Shown here: one piece after another, positions 22,933 to 32,496 of the stretch
Position numbering within the stretch: the stretch's first letter is position 1
How the letters are laid out: each line of letters begins with the position of its first letter
Source: DASVCN01 sp040905665
GTDB taxonomy: Bacteria; Deinococcota; Deinococci; Deinococcales; Trueperaceae
Length of the DNA stretch: 64,000 nucleotides
NCBI GenBank assembly: GCA_040905665.1
Contig: JBBDRD010000035.1
Coordinates: 192,927 to 256,926, forward strand
Reading direction: 5' to 3'
Program-made: the position numbers and the translations under genes
Notes under the pieces: model-generated
Told to the model about the DNA's origin: nothing
The model's input: the letters and a program-made list of their open reading frames with translations, nothing else
Databases searched by the model: none

Positions 22933-24414
22933 TTAGGGCCGAGTCGCCTTGTGCGCCTGCCGCAGTTCGCCGGCTGTATGGCGGGAGAGCGGAGGAAGCT
23001 CCGCACTGTCACGAGTGTCAAGGGCCGGCAGACAAACCGTGAAAACACTTCCCTCGCCTAGACGCGATTCCACCTCCACAGTTCCACCATGCTGCTGCAC
23101 TATCCATTTCACGATCGCCAAACCCAGTCCGCTGCCGTTTCCCCGGGTCGAACGAGCTCCGTCGACGCGGTAAAAGCGGTCGAACAGGTGCGGCAGCGCG
23201 TTCTCGGGAATCCCTGGGCCGTTGTCGAGGAACTCCATGCGGATCGTGTCCTTTTCACGCATGAGTGAGATTGTCATGCGTGTCGCCCCGGCGTTAAGCG
23301 CGTTTTGCACGAGGTTGAGTACGACCTGCTTGAGCCGGGACGCGTCACCGAGAACCTGCAGCAGCGGCTGCGGACTGGTGATGACGATCTCGGCGTTTCC
23401 AGCGACGGGCGCCACCTCCATATGCACCGCCTCGACGACGTCGAGCAGGTTCATCGGTTCTCTGTTGACGGGAAATCCGGCGTCGGCCCGTGCAAGTTCA
23501 AGGAGGTCGTTCACCAGCTTCGCCATCCGCTCCGCCTCGCGCCTGATGACGGTGAGCGAGTCAACCTGCTCCGGGTCGGGACTGGTGCGACGAAGAAGAT
23601 AGTTGCTATGGCCCACGATCGCGGTTACCGGCGTGCGCAACTCATGCGAGGCGTCGGCAGTGAAGCGACGCTGCGTTTCAAAGGACTCCTGGAGCCGGTC
23701 GAGCATGCGGTTGAGGGTGATCGCCATTTCGCGAATCTCGTCGTGGCTGCGCGGAACCGGAACTCGGTGGGAGAGGTCGCGGCTGGTGACCCTGGCCGCG
23801 GCGTGAGTGACACGTTGCAGTGGCGCCAGGACCTGCCGCGAAAGCAGCCATACCCCGATGGCGAAGGCGATGAAAGCCAGCACGACCGTCACGCCCAAGT
23901 CGGAGCTCAGCTTGTTGAGGGTGCTGTTGACCTCACTTGCCGGGACTCCCACGAGGATCACCGAGCGAAAGGTGCGCTCGCGCGTCTCCTCGGTGATGGT
24001 TCCGATCTGGCCCATGACCAGCAGCACCTCCCCGGTCTCCACGGAGCGGGCCCGGGTCGTGACGCGGCCGCTGTCGACCAGCGACTGGAGATCGGCGTCG
24101 CTGAGCAGGGGGAAGAGTCGCGGCCGGTTGTATTCGAACGGCAGCCCCAGCCTCAGATCGTTGGGTGTACGAACACGTACAACCGCGGGCGAGCCGAGGA
24201 GCTGAATGTCGCGGTAGATGTCGCCCGGCAGCTTCTCCAGGCCGCGGTTCACATACGCTTCGCTGCGGATGTCCACCAGCGCCTGACGCGCGCGCTCGGC
24301 AATGGATTCCTCGAGCGACCGTTCGGTGAGCGCATACACCGAGAGCGCCACAGCCGACAGGATGACGGCGATGAAAGCGCTAAAGAACAGCGTGAGGCGT
24401 AACCGCAGGGACAT
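22933..24414 (-). CDS. Membrane sensor histidine kinase
   Basis: A 493-residue histidine kinase: membrane segments at about 9-30 and 173-192 flank a roughly 140-residue sensor, followed by HAMP (residues 195-245), the H-box FTADASHELRTPVTAI with His257, the N-box VVLNLVQNALNAGA, and G-boxes DNGPGIPENAL and GNGSGLGLAIVKWI. It should phosphorylate the OmpR-type regulator encoded just upstream (24420-25097), five bases apart. The signal sensed is unknown; the sensor has no recognisable domain. Confidence 0.92.
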   Translation of the reverse strand: MSLRLRLTLFFSAFIAVILSAVALSVYALTERSLEESIAERARQALVDIRSEAYVNRGLEKLPGDIYRDIQLLGSPAVVRVRTPNDLRLGLPFEYNRPRLFPLLSDADLQSLVDSGRVTTRARSVETGEVLLVMGQIGTITEETRERTFRSVILVGVPASEVNSTLNKLSSDLGVTVVLAFIAFAIGVWLLSRQVLAPLQRVTHAAARVTSRDLSHRVPVPRSHDEIREMAITLNRMLDRLQESFETQRRFTADASHELRTPVTAIVGHSNYLLRRTSPDPEQVDSLTVIRREAERMAKLVNDLLELARADAGFPVNREPMNLLDVVEAVHMEVAPVAGNAEIVITSPQPLLQVLGDASRLKQVVLNLVQNALNAGATRMTISLMREKDTIRMEFLDNGPGIPENALPHLFDRFYRVDGARSTRGNGSGLGLAIVKWIVQQHGGTVEVESRLGEGSVFTVCLPALDTRDSAELPPLSRHTAGELRQAHKATRP

Positions 24415-24419
24415 TTCGC

Positions 24420-25097
24420 CTACTCTTCGCGCAGCACGTACCCGACCCCGCGCACGGTGTGGATCAGCCGCCTCTCGCCTTCACCTTCGAGCTTCCGGCG
24501 AAGGTAGCCCACGTACACGTCGACGACGTTCGAGCCGCCGGTGTATTCGGGCCACACCTTCTCCTCGATTTCGAAGCGGTTGAAGACCTTGCCGGGGTTG
24601 CGGGCGAACAGTTCCAGCAGTTCGAACTCCTTGGCCGAAAGCTCGATGCGGCGGCCGTCGCGGAACACCTCACGGCCGTCTAGGTTCATGACCAGATCGG
24701 CGACACGCACCTCACCGGTAACGGCGGGGTTTACGCGGCGAAGATGAGCCCGTACCCGGGCCAGAAGCTCCTCGATGGAGAACGGCTTCACCAGATAATC
24801 GTCGGCACCCGAGTCGAGACCGGTGACCTTGTCATCGACGCTGTCCTTGGCGGTAAGGATGATGATGGGCGTGTTGGACGTTTTACGTATGCGGCGGGCG
24901 ACTTCCAGCCCATCTAGAACCGGCAGCATTAAATCGAGGACAACCAGATCCGGGTTGAGCTCGCGAAATTTCGAGAGGCCGGTTACGCCGTCGTAGGTGA
25001 CGACCGTTTCGTAGCTCTCGGCCTGGAGTTCGAGATCGATGAACTTCGCGATCTCCTTCTCGTCCTCGACAATCAGAATGAGTGGCTTGCGCTCCAT
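24420..25097 (-). CDS. OmpR-family response regulator
   Basis: A 225-residue regulator: a receiver domain with acidic pocket VEDEKEIA, phosphorylation site Asp55 in DLVVLDLMLPV and Lys in YLVKPFSIEELL, then an OmpR/PhoB winged helix (VFRDGRRIELSAKEFELLEL, IHTVRGVGYVLREE). ATG 25097 begins the domain; the frame runs further upstream without a motif. It forms a two-component operon with the kinase downstream. Confidence 0.93.
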   Translation of the reverse strand: MERKPLILIVEDEKEIAKFIDLELQAESYETVVTYDGVTGLSKFRELNPDLVVLDLMLPVLDGLEVARRIRKTSNTPIIILTAKDSVDDKVTGLDSGADDYLVKPFSIEELLARVRAHLRRVNPAVTGEVRVADLVMNLDGREVFRDGRRIELSAKEFELLELFARNPGKVFNRFEIEEKVWPEYTGGSNVVDVYVGYLRRKLEGEGERRLIHTVRGVGYVLREE

Positions 25098-25176
25098 GAG
25101 TCGATTATTACGGACGGAAAGATGAGAGGTTTGATGAGAGGTTGACACCGCTCTGGCCCCGTTTCTCAGCAAACCC

Positions 25177-25689
25177 TCATGAGGTACTAGCTTCGCTCGC
25201 ACCGATTGTTATGGTTGGCTGGATGACGATGTCCCGCTCCAGTACCCGTAACGCCCAAGCTTTCGCGCCGGGTAGCGAGTGGTCCCGGTAGTTACCGCAC
25301 TCCAATTCGCTGCAGCCGGGAATCTCTCCATTGTGGCACGCCACCTTGGCCAACGCGTACTTGAACGCCTCCCGCGCTTCCTCTTCCTCTACCCCACCCA
25401 GCACCGTTAGGTAGAACCCGGTTCGGCATCCCATCGGCGAAGCATCCACCACCTTGCTGCCCAGCTCGTCGCGCAGGTAGCCGGCGAAAAGGTGTTCGAT
25501 GGTGTGTAGGGCGGCCGTTGGGATCTCGGCCTGATTGGGCTGAACCAGGCGCAGATCGAACTTCCGCACGACGTCGCCGTGCGGCCCCTGATAATTTGCG
25601 GCGAGACGCACGTAGGGCGCCCGTACACGAGTATGGTCCAGATCGAACGATTCGGACCGGGTCATTTTCTCCATGCCGGCTACTTCCAT
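25177..25689 (-). CDS. luxS: S-ribosylhomocysteine lyase
   Basis: A 170-residue LuxS. The metal site is H62-x-x-E-H66 (LHTIEHLFAGYLRDELG) plus Cys131 (ELECGNYRDHSLPG), and the catalytic Cys is C88 in SPMGCRTGFYLTV. It splits S-ribosylhomocysteine to homocysteine and DPD, the AI-2 precursor, in the activated methyl cycle. The start at 25689 is favoured over the internal Met at residue 6 because a TATACT box (25696-25701, complement) ends 6 nt before it. No pfs or lsr gene is nearby. Confidence 0.95.
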   Translation of the reverse strand: MEVAGMEKMTRSESFDLDHTRVRAPYVRLAANYQGPHGDVVRKFDLRLVQPNQAEIPTAALHTIEHLFAGYLRDELGSKVVDASPMGCRTGFYLTVLGGVEEEEAREAFKYALAKVACHNGEIPGCSELECGNYRDHSLPGAKAWALRVLERDIVIQPTITIGASEASTS

Positions 25690-25827
25690 GCCGGCAGTAT
25701 AGCCGCGGAGCCGAGTAATGCCGGTAGCGGCGTCCCACCATTCCTTTGCCCCACGATCCTTTCCTTACTGGACCAGCGAGAATTATCCGACTGGCGCACC
25801 ACCTGGGGACGACCTAGAATGCTGAAC

Positions 25828-26241
25828 ATGAAAACCTCAAGGATAGTTGCTTTGCTGGGCCTCGCTCTCCTTCTGAGCGCATGTACCCTAACCGTGCGAC
25901 CGGGCGCGAATATCGACGTGCAGGCGGTGAGTGTAGTGGGTGCTCCATTGGTGAACGGGCGACTGGGCCTTCACGGCTATCCGCATGCGGTCATCGTGAG
26001 CCTGCAGGAGCGTCGCGGCTCATCCCAGACGACCTTTGAGACGGGCGCCTCGCTCGACGCCGTGTATAGCCACTTCCATCGTCAGTTGGCCGGCCAGGGT
26101 TGGCGCCGCAACGACTACGAGGGGCGGCCACACAAGGTAGAGGCCGAGTATCGGCGTGGTGAAGCAGAGGTCGATTTCGAACTCGACCGCCAGGGCCGCA
26201 GCGGTCGCTACCGGTTGGACATAGACTTTGACGACGACTGA
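25828..26241 (+). CDS. Hypothetical lipoprotein
   Basis: A 137-residue lipoprotein: MKTSRIVALLGLALLLSAC is a signal peptide with an LSAC lipobox. The mature part contains a region (FETGASLDAVYSHFHRQLAG, QGWRRNDYEG) that resembles small outer-membrane lipoproteins with a repeated strand-helix unit, and a strand-rich acidic end (RYRLDIDFDDD). I do not recognise the family. I chose ATG 25828 because TAGAAT at 25815-25820 ends 7 nt before it and would overlap the alternative ATG at 25819. Confidence 0.7.
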   Translation: MKTSRIVALLGLALLLSACTLTVRPGANIDVQAVSVVGAPLVNGRLGLHGYPHAVIVSLQERRGSSQTTFETGASLDAVYSHFHRQLAGQGWRRNDYEGRPHKVEAEYRRGEAEVDFELDRQGRSGRYRLDIDFDDD

Positions 26242-26413
26242 ATCAGCGGGACTCAAGCTAGCCGCGTTGCAGCTTAGCCACATTTCGCCGCGCTCTGCTG
26301 CCGACCCCGGGGGAGTACGCATTCGCGCGAGGTACTCACCCTTCCGGTTCGACTCCCAGCCGGTTAGACTGTCGTCGCCTTGAAATCCATTATTTGACTG
26401 GGGTGTATTTATT

Positions 26414-26935
26414 TTGCGCGAACGCCTGGCGATCTTCATAGATGGCAGCAATCTCTATAACGGAATGCGCGAGAATCTTTCCAACACGCGCGTCAACCTC
26501 TCTGAATTGATGAAACAGTTGCGGCGAGAACGGCCGCTGGTACGCACTTATTACTACAACGCACCACTCACCGACGATTACGACGAAGACCTTCGCGACG
26601 GGCAGCACCGCTTTTTCGAGTCCCTGCGGCGCATACCGTATGTGACGGTTCGACTTGGGCGGCTTCATCGGCGCAACGATGGTTCTCTGGTCGAGAAGGG
26701 AATCGACGTGGCGATCGCCGTGGAGAGCTTGGCGCTTGCCTATCAGGACGCGTACGATTGCGCTCTGATCGTATCGGGCGACGGCGACTACGTCGAACTG
26801 GTGGAAGCGATCAAGCGCACAGGGAAGCACGTCGAGTGCGCGATGTTCAAGAACCAATCGGCGGGTATCCTGATGGAGCACGTCGATGTATTCACGCCAC
26901 TCGACGAACTCGACTGGTCAAAGATAGTGTTTTGA
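26414..26935 (+). CDS. NYN-domain (LabA/DUF88-like) putative nuclease
   Basis: A 173-residue NYN-domain protein, related to PIN nucleases. LAIFIDGSNLYNGMRENL holds the first Asp and Asn, GIDVAIAVESLALAYQDAYD and ALIVSGDGDYVELVEAIKRT the other acidic residues, and KHVECAMFKNQSAGIL the Rossmann-like end. It begins at TTG 26414: no ATG or GTG precedes the domain, and using the first internal Met would remove the catalytic Asp. No Shine-Dalgarno is visible. NYN proteins act on RNA; the target is unknown. Confidence 0.85.
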   Translation: MRERLAIFIDGSNLYNGMRENLSNTRVNLSELMKQLRRERPLVRTYYYNAPLTDDYDEDLRDGQHRFFESLRRIPYVTVRLGRLHRRNDGSLVEKGIDVAIAVESLALAYQDAYDCALIVSGDGDYVELVEAIKRTGKHVECAMFKNQSAGILMEHVDVFTPLDELDWSKIVF

Positions 26936-27185
26936 AGCGAAGCCCGGGAACTAATCGGTAGAAGTTGAGGCGGATAGGGCGCATAATGGTAATACCTTCT
27001 GAGAGAGATGGTTGGAAGAGGTGGTCCCCTTGGCTCTGTCTTCACGTCGCTTCCTAGTCCGCGAATTGCGCCTATCCGGCCCTCGCAGACCCGCTGCCCG
27101 AAATCGGACCTCCCTGCTAACGACTGACCTGCTTAACATCGTCTTGCCGTGGCAGGCGATCTCCGGCAGCCACTGATTTTCGGTC

Positions 27186-28493
27186 GTGTCCAATCTGAGC
27201 CGCTTCTTCTCCATGGGAACCACCCGCGGAGTGACCGCCCGTTTCGGCCTCCTGGCCGGACTTCAAGAATTCGCGATCTGGCTCCCGCTGCCCGTTCTCG
27301 TTTTGCACATGACGGACCGGGGCCTCGATTTAGCCCTGGTTGGCGTCGCCTTTGGCTTGCGAGCTCTGTTCGTGGTCCTGCTGGAGGTGCCCACCGGTGG
27401 TCTAGCCGATGCGGTAGGACGAAAACCGGTCGCACTTGCCTCCCAGGCCTTTACCCTCGTCTCGTTCGTCGTTCTGTTGTATGCCGCGGGCGCCGCGACG
27501 GCTGTCCTATACGCACTGTTTCAGGGGATCGGCGCCGCTCTTCACAGTGGCGCACTAGATGCCTGGTACGTTGACGCTCTCAAACGGGTCGACCCCCAAG
27601 CGCCGCTCCAGCGCTATCTGGCGATCGTCGACGTATTGCAGTCCGCCGGCATGCTTGTGGCCGCGGCGTTGGGCGGAGTGCTGCCGGCAATCGCGTCCGG
27701 TTGGGGGCTTCCCTACCCGCTCACCGGCTTCGGGATTGCGCTATTCGTAGGAATTGCGATGCGCGGCCTGGTTTGGATACTTACAGCCATACTCGTCACG
27801 GAACCGCCTCGGCCGGCCTCCAACGGCGTAGCAGGACTGCGCGCCGTGCCCCTCATACTTCGTGATGCGGCGCGACTCTCGAAAGAGATTCCGGTCGTAC
27901 GCTACCTACTCTTCTCCGCGGCCGCGAGCGGTGTCGCGCTCATCGCGCTCGAGACCTTCTGGCAACCGATTGCAGCGCTCGAGTTCGGTTCCGCCGTTAG
28001 TGACAGCGGTGTTTTCGGCGGCTTGGGGCTGCTAATGGGTATCGCCGTGCTGCTGGGCAGCCTGGCGATCCTCCGCTACGGGGAGAAGTTCCCCGGCGGA
28101 CCGGCGATCCTCGCCGTTGCGACTCAGGCCGGCAAGGGGCTGGCTATGCTCCTCCTGGCCAGCCAAGCAGGCGGACTTGGAATTGCAGTCGGCCTTGCGC
28201 TGGCCTACTTCGCCCTTTCGGCCAACAACGTCCCGCATGAGGCGCTGCTCAACGAGGCCATCCCTTCGGAGCGACGCTCGGTAATGCTTAGCCTAAACTC
28301 GCTCTCCTTGTTTCTGGGGATTGCGATCGGCTCGACCATCTTGGGACTGCTCGCCTCTCGTATGGGTGCAGGACTCGCATTGGCAACCGCCGGCGCCTTG
28401 ACGGTGGCGGCGAGCGCCGCTTATCTGGGAGTACACCTGGCCGCCCGTAGGGAATCGGCGGTGCTCGAAACGGGAGTGCAATCCACCGACTGA
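27186..28493 (+). CDS. MFS transporter
   Basis: A 435-residue integral membrane protein with about 12 predicted membrane segments. The MFS signature between segments 2 and 3 is VPTGGLADAVGRKPVALASQ (G-x-x-x-D-x-x-G-R-K). The start is GTG 27186 with ATG 27213 as an alternative. It fits exporters of the drug or sugar-efflux kind, but the substrate cannot be read. It stands alone; 250 bases before it hold no gene that I can see. Confidence 0.88.
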   Translation: MSNLSRFFSMGTTRGVTARFGLLAGLQEFAIWLPLPVLVLHMTDRGLDLALVGVAFGLRALFVVLLEVPTGGLADAVGRKPVALASQAFTLVSFVVLLYAAGAATAVLYALFQGIGAALHSGALDAWYVDALKRVDPQAPLQRYLAIVDVLQSAGMLVAAALGGVLPAIASGWGLPYPLTGFGIALFVGIAMRGLVWILTAILVTEPPRPASNGVAGLRAVPLILRDAARLSKEIPVVRYLLFSAAASGVALIALETFWQPIAALEFGSAVSDSGVFGGLGLLMGIAVLLGSLAILRYGEKFPGGPAILAVATQAGKGLAMLLLASQAGGLGIAVGLALAYFALSANNVPHEALLNEAIPSERRSVMLSLNSLSLFLGIAIGSTILGLLASRMGAGLALATAGALTVAASAAYLGVHLAARRESAVLETGVQSTD

Positions 28494-28535
28494 CGGGGAT
28501 GGCCGAACAGGCGACCCGGAAAACCGCAGTTCCGG

Positions 28536-30527
28536 CTAACTCTTCTGCAGGATGAGTTCCGCAAGATCATTCTCGTTCAACACCGTCACTCCGAGTTCAC
28601 GGGCCCGGTCGAGCTTCGAGCCGGCCTCTGCTCCGGCCAAGAGGTAATTGGTCTTGGCGCTAACGCTGGATGTGACGCGTGCGCCGAACCCCTCAAGCTG
28701 TTCCTGGACCTCCTTGCGGGGCCGGGAGAGGCTGCCGGTGAGCACGAAGGTGAACCCCTCGAAGATCGCCTCGGCAGCGAGGTCGCCGAGCGGCTGTGGA
28801 TCGACGCCCCGCTCAATCAGCCCATCTATCGCCGCTTCCATCGAGGGTTCGTGAAGCGCTTCATGAATCGCTCGGGCACTCTGTTCGCCTATGTCCCGCA
28901 CCGAGGCGAGTTCGCGCGCGCCCGCCAAACGAAGCCGCTCCAGGGTCCCAAAGTGTCTCGCAAGGAGTTCGGCCGTGCGGGGCCCTACGTGGGGCAAACC
29001 AAGAGCGGTGAGGAAGCGGTCTAGCGGCCGGTGCCTCGAGGCGTCTATCTGGGCCACCAGCTTTCCGGCGGAGACCTCGGCGAACCCCTCCATCTCGGCA
29101 ACCTGTTCTAGGGTCACGTCGTGGAGGTCGGGGAGGGCTCGTACCAAGCCTGCGTCGACCAGCGCCTCAACTGTCTTTTGCGCGAGACCTTCGATATCGA
29201 GCGCGGTTCGGGAGCCGTAGTAACTGAGTCGTTGCAGCAACTGCGCAGGACAGCTCGGGTTGACGCACCTCAGATTTGCTCCATCGAGGATAAGGTCGCT
29301 TTGGCAGGCTGGGCACCGTTCGGGGAAGTCGAAAGGCACGGTGTCGTCTGGGCGTTCTTCGAGCAGGACCCGGATGATCTCGGGAATGACGCCGCCCGAC
29401 TTATGCACGACCACCCTGTCGCCCACGCGCAAGTCCATATCGCTGATGAAGCCGGGATTGTGCAGCGTGGCCCTGGAAACGGTCGTGCCCTCGACGAGTC
29501 GCGGCTCGAGCTCGGCCACCGGCGTGATCTTGCCCGTGCGGCCCACCTGCACCCCTATCGATAGCAGCCTGGTGGCCACCTCTTCCGCCGGGAACTTGTA
29601 GGCGATCGCCCAGCGCGGCGCTCGACTGGTAGCCCCCAACTCCTCCTGCAGGTCGAGACGATCGACCTTGAGCACGACACCATCGACCTGGTACTGAAGT
29701 CCACCGCGCTGCTCTCGCCAGCGCTCCATCAGCCTCTCGACCTGGGCGCTGCCCACCACGACTTCTCGCAAGGGATTCGTGCTAAACCCGCGCTTCCCGA
29801 GCCAGTCCAGTACCTCGCTCTGCCGAGACACACCCAGCTGGCGGGCGTTCCCCACGCCGTAGCAGTAGATCTCCAGGCGCCGACCGGCGCTTACCTTCGG
29901 ATCGATCTGCCGCAACGTACCGGAAGCGGCATTGCGGGGATTCATGAACAGCGCCTCCCCCCGCTGCTCGCGATCACTGTTGATCCGGTCGAACTCCTCC
30001 AGCGAAAGGAATATTTCCCCCCTCACTTCGAGCAGTGCGCTCGCGCCCTGCACCTCGCTCGGAATCCCCTCGATGTTCAGAATGTTGAGGGTGACGTCCT
30101 CCCCTCGGCGACCGTTACCGCGGGTAGCGGCCCACTCGAGGCGCCCGTTACGGTAGAGCAGGTTGATCGACAAGCCGTCTACCTTCGGCTCGGCCAGCAG
30201 GTCGAGTTCGTCGCTTGTCGACAGCGTTCGGTTAGCCCGGGTAAGAAATGCGCCCACGTCCTCTTCGGCAAATGCGTTGTCAAGCGAGAGCATCGGCGTC
30301 GGGTGTTCGAGCGGCCGGAAACTGGCCTGCAAGGGCGCCCCCACGGTAGCAGTAGGGGAATCGGGCGAACTCAGCTGGCGGTGTTGCTCCTCGAGCGACT
30401 TCAGTTCGGCGAAAAGCCCGTCCCATTCGGCATCGCTGATGGACGGCTGCTGTAGGACGTAATACCGGTAGTTGGCGTCGCGCAGCCTGGTACGAAGCTC
30501 GCTAACGCGCTCTTGAGGATCGACCAC
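28536..30527 (-). CDS. ligA: NAD-dependent DNA ligase
   Basis: A 663-residue LigA that seals nicks using NAD+. Order: Ia domain (LRTRLRDANYRYYVLQQPSI), adenylation site Lys115 in LAEPKVDGLSIN, OB fold, four-cysteine zinc finger (CPACQSD, then CVNPSCPAQ), HhH domain, and BRCT (EGFTFVLTGSLSRPRKEVQE). I chose GTG 30527, not the longer frame to 30644, because TATACT (30534-30539, complement) ends 6 nt before it and Lys115 then falls at the standard position. Confidence 0.95.
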   Translation of the reverse strand: MVDPQERVSELRTRLRDANYRYYVLQQPSISDAEWDGLFAELKSLEEQHRQLSSPDSPTATVGAPLQASFRPLEHPTPMLSLDNAFAEEDVGAFLTRANRTLSTSDELDLLAEPKVDGLSINLLYRNGRLEWAATRGNGRRGEDVTLNILNIEGIPSEVQGASALLEVRGEIFLSLEEFDRINSDREQRGEALFMNPRNAASGTLRQIDPKVSAGRRLEIYCYGVGNARQLGVSRQSEVLDWLGKRGFSTNPLREVVVGSAQVERLMERWREQRGGLQYQVDGVVLKVDRLDLQEELGATSRAPRWAIAYKFPAEEVATRLLSIGVQVGRTGKITPVAELEPRLVEGTTVSRATLHNPGFISDMDLRVGDRVVVHKSGGVIPEIIRVLLEERPDDTVPFDFPERCPACQSDLILDGANLRCVNPSCPAQLLQRLSYYGSRTALDIEGLAQKTVEALVDAGLVRALPDLHDVTLEQVAEMEGFAEVSAGKLVAQIDASRHRPLDRFLTALGLPHVGPRTAELLARHFGTLERLRLAGARELASVRDIGEQSARAIHEALHEPSMEAAIDGLIERGVDPQPLGDLAAEAIFEGFTFVLTGSLSRPRKEVQEQLEGFGARVTSSVSAKTNYLLAGAEAGSKLDRARELGVTVLNENDLAELILQKS

Positions 30528-30533
30528 GCGGGA

Positions 30534-30539
30534 AGTATA
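30534..30539 (-). promoter_or_regulatory. Leaderless -10 box fixing the ligA GTG start
   Basis: TATACT on the minus strand ends 6 nt upstream of GTG 30527. Any ATG-initiated start further upstream in frame would lie before this promoter, so the GTG is the likely start. Confidence 0.65.
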
Positions 30540-30620
30540 GCCCGCGGCTTTAAGCCTTAATCGTCCCTTCAGCACGCGCACACGGCCTTCCGCGGGGCCC
30601 GGCCGGAGCGAACAGCGTGA

Positions 30621-30626
30621 TATACT
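30621..30626 (+). promoter_or_regulatory. -10 box of the BMP-family gene
   Basis: TATACT at 30621-30626 lies 36 nt before ATG 30663, leaving a short leader with a GGAGG ribosome site. A -35 element is not clear. Confidence 0.5.
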
Positions 30627-30662
30627 TCGTGAGAAAAAGCTCACTCAACTACTGGAGGCTGC

Positions 30663-31775
30663 ATGAGAAAAGCTCTGCTTACTACCCTGGCCCTGCTCAT
30701 GGGCGGTGCTCTCGCTCAGGACTTCGTCATGGGACTCGTTTTCGATGCCGGCGGGAAGTTCGACGGCTCGTTCAACGAAGGCACCTGGCGCGGCATGGAT
30801 CAGGCTATCGAGGAACTCGCGGGCGAGTACGAGATCGAGTTGCTCGAGTTCGAAGGTACGCCCGATACCGCCGGCGAGGGCCAGCGTCGCATCGCCAGTC
30901 AAGGCGCCGAGCTCATAGTTGCTCCCGGATTCGCTCAGGCCGACGCCTTGGCCAACACGGCCCGCGAGTTCCCCGACACCAGCTTCGTGCTCATCGATGC
31001 CGTAGCCGAGGAAGAGAACGTACGCAGCGTGCTCTTCAAGGAGCAGGAAGGCTCCTATCTGGTCGGCTATATCGCAGGAACCCTCAGCCAGACCGGCACG
31101 CTCGGCTTTATCGGCGGTCAGGACATTCCCCTCATTCGTGCCTTCGATCTGGGCTATCAGGAAGGCGTAATGGCAGCCTGTGAAGAGTGCAGGATCATCA
31201 GCAACTACGTAGGCACGACCTCCGACGCCTGGAACGACCCCACGAGGGCGAAGGAGTTGGCTACGAACCAACAGGCGCAGGGCGCCGACATAATCTTCCA
31301 TGCCGCCGGCGGATCGGGCTTCGGCCTCATCGACTTCGTGAATGAGACGATGTGCTACCGCCCGCGCGGTGACCTGCGTAGCACGCCTCTCGCGGAGCAA
31401 CTTGCCGATATCCAGCGTAGCGAAGCGTACGAAAGCCGTTGCGGACCCGACACCCAGCCACTCTTCTTCATTGGCGTCGACTCCAATCAGAATCCGGCCG
31501 GCGACACCGATAGCGATCCAGAAACACTCAATCACGGGCTCACCAGCATGCTCAAGCGCGTCGATGTTGCGGCCTACAACGCGGTGATGGACGTCGTGAA
31601 CGGCGAGTTCACCGGCGGTATCCAGAACCTCGGTCTTGCCGAAGAGGGCGTGGGCTACGCGACCGATATATATAACGAGGCGCTGCTGCCCGATTCGCTC
31701 GTCGAGGAGTTGGATGGCATCACCCAGCAGATAATCGACGGCGATATCGAGGTGACCGACTACCGCCAGCAATAG
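30663..31775 (+). CDS. BMP-family (PnrA-like) substrate-binding lipoprotein or periplasmic protein
   Basis: A 370-residue binding protein with a cleavable signal peptide (MRKALLTTLALLMGGALAQ, no lipobox Cys). The mature part is a BMP/PnrA domain: GLVFDAGGKFDGSFNEGTWR, ELIVAPGFAQADALANTARE, FKEQEGSYLVGYIAGTLSQ, GFIGGQDIPLIRAFDLGYQE. Members bind nucleosides or purines for ABC import. No permease or ATPase gene is adjacent, so its transporter is elsewhere. An extra cysteine-bearing loop (CYRPRGDLRST) is present. It is followed by the RNase P RNA gene. Confidence 0.9.
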   Translation: MRKALLTTLALLMGGALAQDFVMGLVFDAGGKFDGSFNEGTWRGMDQAIEELAGEYEIELLEFEGTPDTAGEGQRRIASQGAELIVAPGFAQADALANTAREFPDTSFVLIDAVAEEENVRSVLFKEQEGSYLVGYIAGTLSQTGTLGFIGGQDIPLIRAFDLGYQEGVMAACEECRIISNYVGTTSDAWNDPTRAKELATNQQAQGADIIFHAAGGSGFGLIDFVNETMCYRPRGDLRSTPLAEQLADIQRSEAYESRCGPDTQPLFFIGVDSNQNPAGDTDSDPETLNHGLTSMLKRVDVAAYNAVMDVVNGEFTGGIQNLGLAEEGVGYATDIYNEALLPDSLVEELDGITQQIIDGDIEVTDYRQQ

Positions 31776-31806
31776 TTGATACCATGCTAAAATCTTCTAC
31801 TGCGGT

Positions 31807-32221
<415 letters not shown>

Positions 32222-32228
32222 CTGCCGA

Positions 32229-32257
32229 AAGGGCGGACGCGTTATGTGTCCGCCCTT
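32229..32257 (+). terminator. Terminator of rnpB
   Basis: AAGGGCGGAC (32229-32238) and GTCCGCCCTT (32248-32257) form a perfect 10-bp stem with a 9-nt loop, followed by a T-rich GTTCTTTG. Confidence 0.85.
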
Positions 32258-32356
32258 GTTCTTTGCTCTCCTTTGCTCTCCGGCAACTGCAAGGAGAGAG
32301 CGGTGTGGAGCAGAAGTGGGGGATTATCCCGGATTTCGGCGAAATAGTCACTTGTG

Positions 32357-32381
32357 TGGGGAATAGTGGGAGTATGTGGTA
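32357..32381 (+). promoter_or_regulatory. MraZ operator: three TGGGN boxes with 10-bp period
   Basis: TGGGG (32357-32361), TGGGA (32367-32371) and TGGTA (32377-32381) are separated by exactly 5 bases, the arrangement bound by MraZ in other bacteria. A looser pair lies upstream near 32305-32320. A TACACT at 32391-32396 could be the -10 box of the division cluster, so MraZ bound here would cover the -35 region and repress its own operon. Confidence 0.7.
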
Positions 32382-32496
32382 AAAGTGTGTTACACTTCAT
32401 TTGACGCCAAAGGCCGTCTGCGAGTGAAAGAAACGCCCCAAGTCGCGCGTTTCCAAGCGGAGCGGCCAGTAGCGAAAGGTGGGAGCGCAAAAGACG

